Part shown: one piece after another, positions 5,913 to 8,099 of the stretch | How positions within the stretch are numbered: the stretch's first letter is position 1 | Layout of the letters: every line of letters starts with the position of its first letter | DNA from: Salinisphaera sp. UBA1666 | GTDB taxonomy: Bacteria; Pseudomonadota; Gammaproteobacteria; Nevskiales; Salinisphaeraceae | Direction: 5' to 3' | Assembly: GCA_002320455.1 (NCBI GenBank) | Contig: DCKU01000071.1 | Coordinates: 7,084 to 15,182, forward strand | Length of the DNA: 8,099 nucleotides | Notes under the pieces: model-generated | Told to the model about the DNA's origin: nothing | What the model saw: the letters and a program-made list of their open reading frames with translations, nothing else | Databases searched by the model: none | Position numbers and translations under genes: made by a program

Positions 5913-6818
5913 ATGCATATCGCCATCATGTCGCGAAATCGACAGCTCTACTCGACGCGGCGGCTGATGGAAGCCGCCAAGGCGCGCGGCCACGATGTTT
6001 CGGTGGTTGATCCGCTGCGTTGTTATATGAACATCGTGCCGCATGCCCCAGAAATCCATTACAAGGGCAAGAAGCTGGAGGGCATCGACGCCGTCATCCC
6101 GCGTATCGGCGCCTCGGTCACGTTCTATGCCACGGCGGTGTTGCGCCAGTTCGAGATCATCGGGGTGTATCCGGTCAACGAATCGGTGGCGATCTCGCGC
6201 TCGCGCGACAAGCTGCGCTCGATGCAGCTGCTTTCGCGCAAGGGCATTGGCCTGCCGGTGACCGGCTTTGCCCATAGCCCGGACGATACCGACGATCTGC
6301 TGGAGCTGGTCGGCGGGAATTCTTATGTCATCAAGCTCACCGAGGGCACCCAGGGCAAAGGCGTGGTGCTCACCGAAACCCGCGGCGCGGCCGAGTCGGT
6401 GATTGATGCCTTCCGTGGCCTGGACGCGCATTTCCTGGTGCAGGAATACGTCAAGGAAGCCAAGGGCGCGGATATCCGCTGCTTCGTGATCGGCGACAAG
6501 GTCGTGGCCGCGATGAAACGCCAGGGCAAGGAAGGCGAGTTCCGTTCCAACCTCCATCGCGGCGGCTCGGCCAGCGTCATCAAGATCACGCCGGAAGAGC
6601 GCTCCACCGCGGTACGCGCGGCCAAGATCATGGGGCTCAATGTCGCCGGCGTGGATCTGTTGCGCTCCAATCACGGGCCGGTCGTGATGGAAGTGAACTC
6701 GTCGCCGGGCCTGGAAGGCATCGAGACCGCGACCAGCAAGGACATCGCCGGTCAGATCATCGGCTTCATCGAAACCTATTCGAAGCGCGGCAAGACCCGG
6801 ACCCGCGGCGGCGGCTGA
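5913..6818 (+). CDS. rimK: ribosomal protein S6--L-glutamate ligase RimK
   Basis: A 301-aa ATP-grasp ligase (E. coli 300 aa) that adds glutamate residues to the C-terminus of ribosomal protein S6, and in vitro can make poly-alpha-glutamate. It is collinear with E. coli RimK from MHIAIMSRN onward. Blocks include VIPRIGASVTFY (61-72), DKLRSMQLL (99-107, K100), KLTEGTQGKGVVL (141-153, K141 nucleotide binding), QEYVKEAKGADIRC (177-190), RSNLHRGG (211-218), AGVDLL (245-250, D248) and MEVNSSPGLEGIE (259-271). E260 and N262 in the last block are the expected Mg ligands with D248. The open frame extends upstream to 5601 but overlaps rimB and lacks homology there, so 5913 is the start. The C-terminus is basic (KRGKTRTRGGG). 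It is the last gene before a terminator. Confidence 0.97.
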   Translation: MHIAIMSRNRQLYSTRRLMEAAKARGHDVSVVDPLRCYMNIVPHAPEIHYKGKKLEGIDAVIPRIGASVTFYATAVLRQFEIIGVYPVNESVAISRSRDKLRSMQLLSRKGIGLPVTGFAHSPDDTDDLLELVGGNSYVIKLTEGTQGKGVVLTETRGAAESVIDAFRGLDAHFLVQEYVKEAKGADIRCFVIGDKVVAAMKRQGKEGEFRSNLHRGGSASVIKITPEERSTAVRAAKIMGLNVAGVDLLRSNHGPVVMEVNSSPGLEGIETATSKDIAGQIIGFIETYSKRGKTRTRGGG

Positions 6819-6819
6819 T

Positions 6820-6847
6820 CGGCAGCGCCACGGCGCTGCCGTTTTTT
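6820..6847 (+). terminator. Rho-independent terminator after rimK
   Basis: A perfect 9-bp GC-rich stem, CGGCAGCGC / GCGCTGCCG, with a CACG tetraloop (6820-6841) is followed by six T residues (6842-6847). It begins 2 nt after the rimK stop. This is a textbook intrinsic terminator for the pilT-pilU-rimB-rimK unit. It lies only 30 nt upstream of the next gene's start. Confidence 0.92.
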
Positions 6848-6877
6848 ATGCTTCGCCCGCTCCGAGACGCTCTGCGC

Positions 6878-7975
6878 ATGACCGACGAGAATAACGACAA
6901 CACCTCGAAAAACCGACCCGCCACCGCCCACAAGCCGCTGAGTATCGGCGGCCAGACCGTCGCCCCCGGCACACGCACGACGATCGACCTGCCGGTCGCC
7001 GATCTCTACACCCACGCCAAGCTCACCATGCCGGTGAACGTGATTCGCGGGAAGCGCAGCGGACCGGTACTGTTCGTGTCCGCGGCGGTGCACGGCGACG
7101 AACTCAACGGCGTCGAAATCATCCGCCGCCTGCTCAAGCTGCGGGGGCTCAAGCAGCTGCGCGGCACGCTGATCGCGGTTCCCATCGTGAACGTGCACGG
7201 ATTTCTGCGGCATTCGCGCTATCTGCCCGACCGGCGCGATCTGAATCGCTGTTTCCCCGGCAGCTCGAAGGGCTCGGTGGCCGCCCGGCTGGCCAAGGTC
7301 TTCGTCGACGAGATTCTGTCGAAGGCCGATTACGGCATCGACCTGCACACGGGCGCGTTTCATCGGTCCAACTTGCCGCAGATCCGTGCCGATCTGTCCA
7401 ACGACACCACCCGCCGTCTGGCCGAGGCCTTTGGCTGCCCGCTGCTCATCGATGCTGGCCTGCGCGAAGGCTCGCTGCGCGAACATGCCAACGAGAAGGG
7501 CGTGCCGCTTCTGCTGTACGAGGCAGGCGAGGCACTGCGCTTCGACGAGTTCTCCATTCGAGCCGGCGTGCGCGGGATTTCGGGCGTGATGCGGGAATTG
7601 GGCATGCTGCCGAAACGCGGCAAGCGTGCGCCGCACAAGTCGGTGGTCGCGCTGGATTCCAACTGGGAGCGGGCGCCGGAGTCCGGCATTCTGCGCTCAC
7701 TCGTGGAGCTCGGGGAATATGTCGGCAAGGATCAGGTGCTGGCCTATATCGCCGACCCGTTCGGCGAGACCGAGGTGGCGGTGACTTCGGAGCATCCGGG
7801 TATCGTTATCGGCCGCTCGTATCTGCCGCTGGCGCATGCCGGTGATGCGCTCTACCACGTGGCGCGGGTCAAGGGCGCGCAGAAGCTCGCCAGCCGGGTC
7901 GAGGCCTATCAGTCCGATAACGAGCCGGACGATTTTGATGATCGTGGTGAGTCTGGCGAGCCGCCGATTGTTTAG
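6878..7975 (+). CDS. succinylglutamate desuccinylase/aspartoacylase-family zinc hydrolase
   Basis: A 365-aa member of the AstE/AspA branch of the M14 metallocarboxypeptidase fold. The zinc ligands are H72 and E75 (HGDE, 72-75) and H157 (DLHTG, 155-159). DLNRCFPG (121-128) is the family substrate-carboxylate/Arg motif, and E215 in YEAGE is the probable catalytic Glu. The C-terminal third (~270-330) resembles a beta-barrel/biotinyl-like domain (GEYVGKDQVLAYIADPFG), and the last 20 residues are acidic and probably disordered. True AstE belongs to arginine catabolism with other ast genes, which are absent here. Genes of this subfamily often follow rimK, so the substrate may be a glutamyl or N-acyl amino acid adduct; that is inference. 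The ATG at 6878 is preferred to 6848, which abuts the terminator T tract; its ribosome binding site is weak (GAG 11 nt upstream). Confidence 0.88.
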   Translation: MTDENNDNTSKNRPATAHKPLSIGGQTVAPGTRTTIDLPVADLYTHAKLTMPVNVIRGKRSGPVLFVSAAVHGDELNGVEIIRRLLKLRGLKQLRGTLIAVPIVNVHGFLRHSRYLPDRRDLNRCFPGSSKGSVAARLAKVFVDEILSKADYGIDLHTGAFHRSNLPQIRADLSNDTTRRLAEAFGCPLLIDAGLREGSLREHANEKGVPLLLYEAGEALRFDEFSIRAGVRGISGVMRELGMLPKRGKRAPHKSVVALDSNWERAPESGILRSLVELGEYVGKDQVLAYIADPFGETEVAVTSEHPGIVIGRSYLPLAHAGDALYHVARVKGAQKLASRVEAYQSDNEPDDFDDRGESGEPPIV

Positions 7976-8099
7976 AATTGGGGTTTCGGTCGGCCGGGCG
8001 CCAGAAAGTTTTATTCTGTGACCGCGGGTTTTGAATTAACTGAGCGGGTGATTTGAGCTTGGGGTTTCGCACTGTTGTGCGAGTCACTTTTATTTGCTT
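7976..8099. repeat. AT-richer intergenic stretch with two diverged copies of a short repeat unit
   Basis: After the hydrolase stop there is no gene to the window edge. An 11-bp direct repeat TTGGGGTTTCG occurs at 7978-7988 and 8059-8069. Each copy is followed 18-20 nt later by TTTTATT (8009-8015 and 8088-8094), so the two stretches look like diverged copies of one unit about 81 bp apart. The first copy also has a small inverted repeat CAGAA-N7-TTCTG (8002-8018). The second copy ends in GTCACTTTTATTTGCTT, which resembles the left arm of intergenic repeats of the form ACTTTTCTTTGC...GCAAAGAAAAGT that I recall from proteobacterial genomes. The right arm would lie beyond the window. Confidence 0.5.
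8067..8082 (+). terminator. hairpin downstream of the AspA-like gene, possible weak terminator
   Basis: A perfect 6-bp inverted repeat, TCGCAC-TGTT-GTGCGA, is followed after a few bases by CTTTTATTT. It lies about 90 nt after the hydrolase stop. The T run is interrupted and offset from the stem, so termination would be weak. It may instead be an internal hairpin of the repeat element in which it sits. Confidence 0.35.

Noticed and set aside
5901..5916. GGGGTTCGATC resembling a tRNA T-loop
   Set aside because: No acceptor stem, anticodon arm or CCA partner around it; the bases form the rimK-proximal hairpin instead.
5844..6674. 276-codon open frame antisense to rimK
   Set aside because: Shadow of rimK; composition biased and no domain.

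Overview
This is a GC-rich, densely coded chromosomal window in which every protein resembles gammaproteobacterial homologues. The divergent yggS / pilT-pilU arrangement is the one known from Pseudomonas, and the RimK matches E. coli RimK over its whole length. The MoaC-MoaB fusion, the high GC and the absence of proC beside yggS suggest a less-studied GC-rich lineage (Salinisphaera/Nevskiales-like is a guess). No mobile element, rRNA, tRNA or CRISPR array is seen.

Left half (minus strand, 12-3057): five genes run head-to-tail in the order yggS - rpiA - moaD - moaE - moaCB, with gaps of 24, 16, 3 and 0 nt, so they probably form one operon. yggS is a PLP-homeostasis protein and rpiA is ribose-5-phosphate isomerase. 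The last three genes supply the molybdopterin synthase small and large subunits and a fused MoaC/MoaB protein. No moaA, moeA or moeB lies in the window. An 11-base G run at the extreme left edge looks like a sequencing or assembly artefact.

Middle and right (plus strand, 3151-7975): a 93-bp divergent promoter region separates yggS from pilT. Then come pilT and pilU (type IV pilus retraction ATPases), a retropepsin-like 'ATP-dependent zinc protease' (RimB-like), and rimK (the ATP-grasp ligase that adds glutamates to the C-terminus of ribosomal protein S6). A strong intrinsic terminator closes this unit. Thirty bases beyond it starts an AstE/AspA (M14-fold) zinc hydrolase that often accompanies rimK. 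Small hairpins sit at both internal junctions around rimB, and one of them covers the probable rimK ribosome binding site.

Right end (7976-8099): an AT-richer non-coding stretch holds two diverged copies of a short repeat unit. The second contains a hairpin followed by the opening half of a motif resembling dispersed intergenic repeats; the window cuts it off.

Most genes are recognisable housekeeping functions. The main points of interest are the physical link between pilus-retraction motors and a ribosome-modification module, the possible third enzyme of that module, the RNA hairpins that may set RimB:RimK ratios, and the intergenic repeat.
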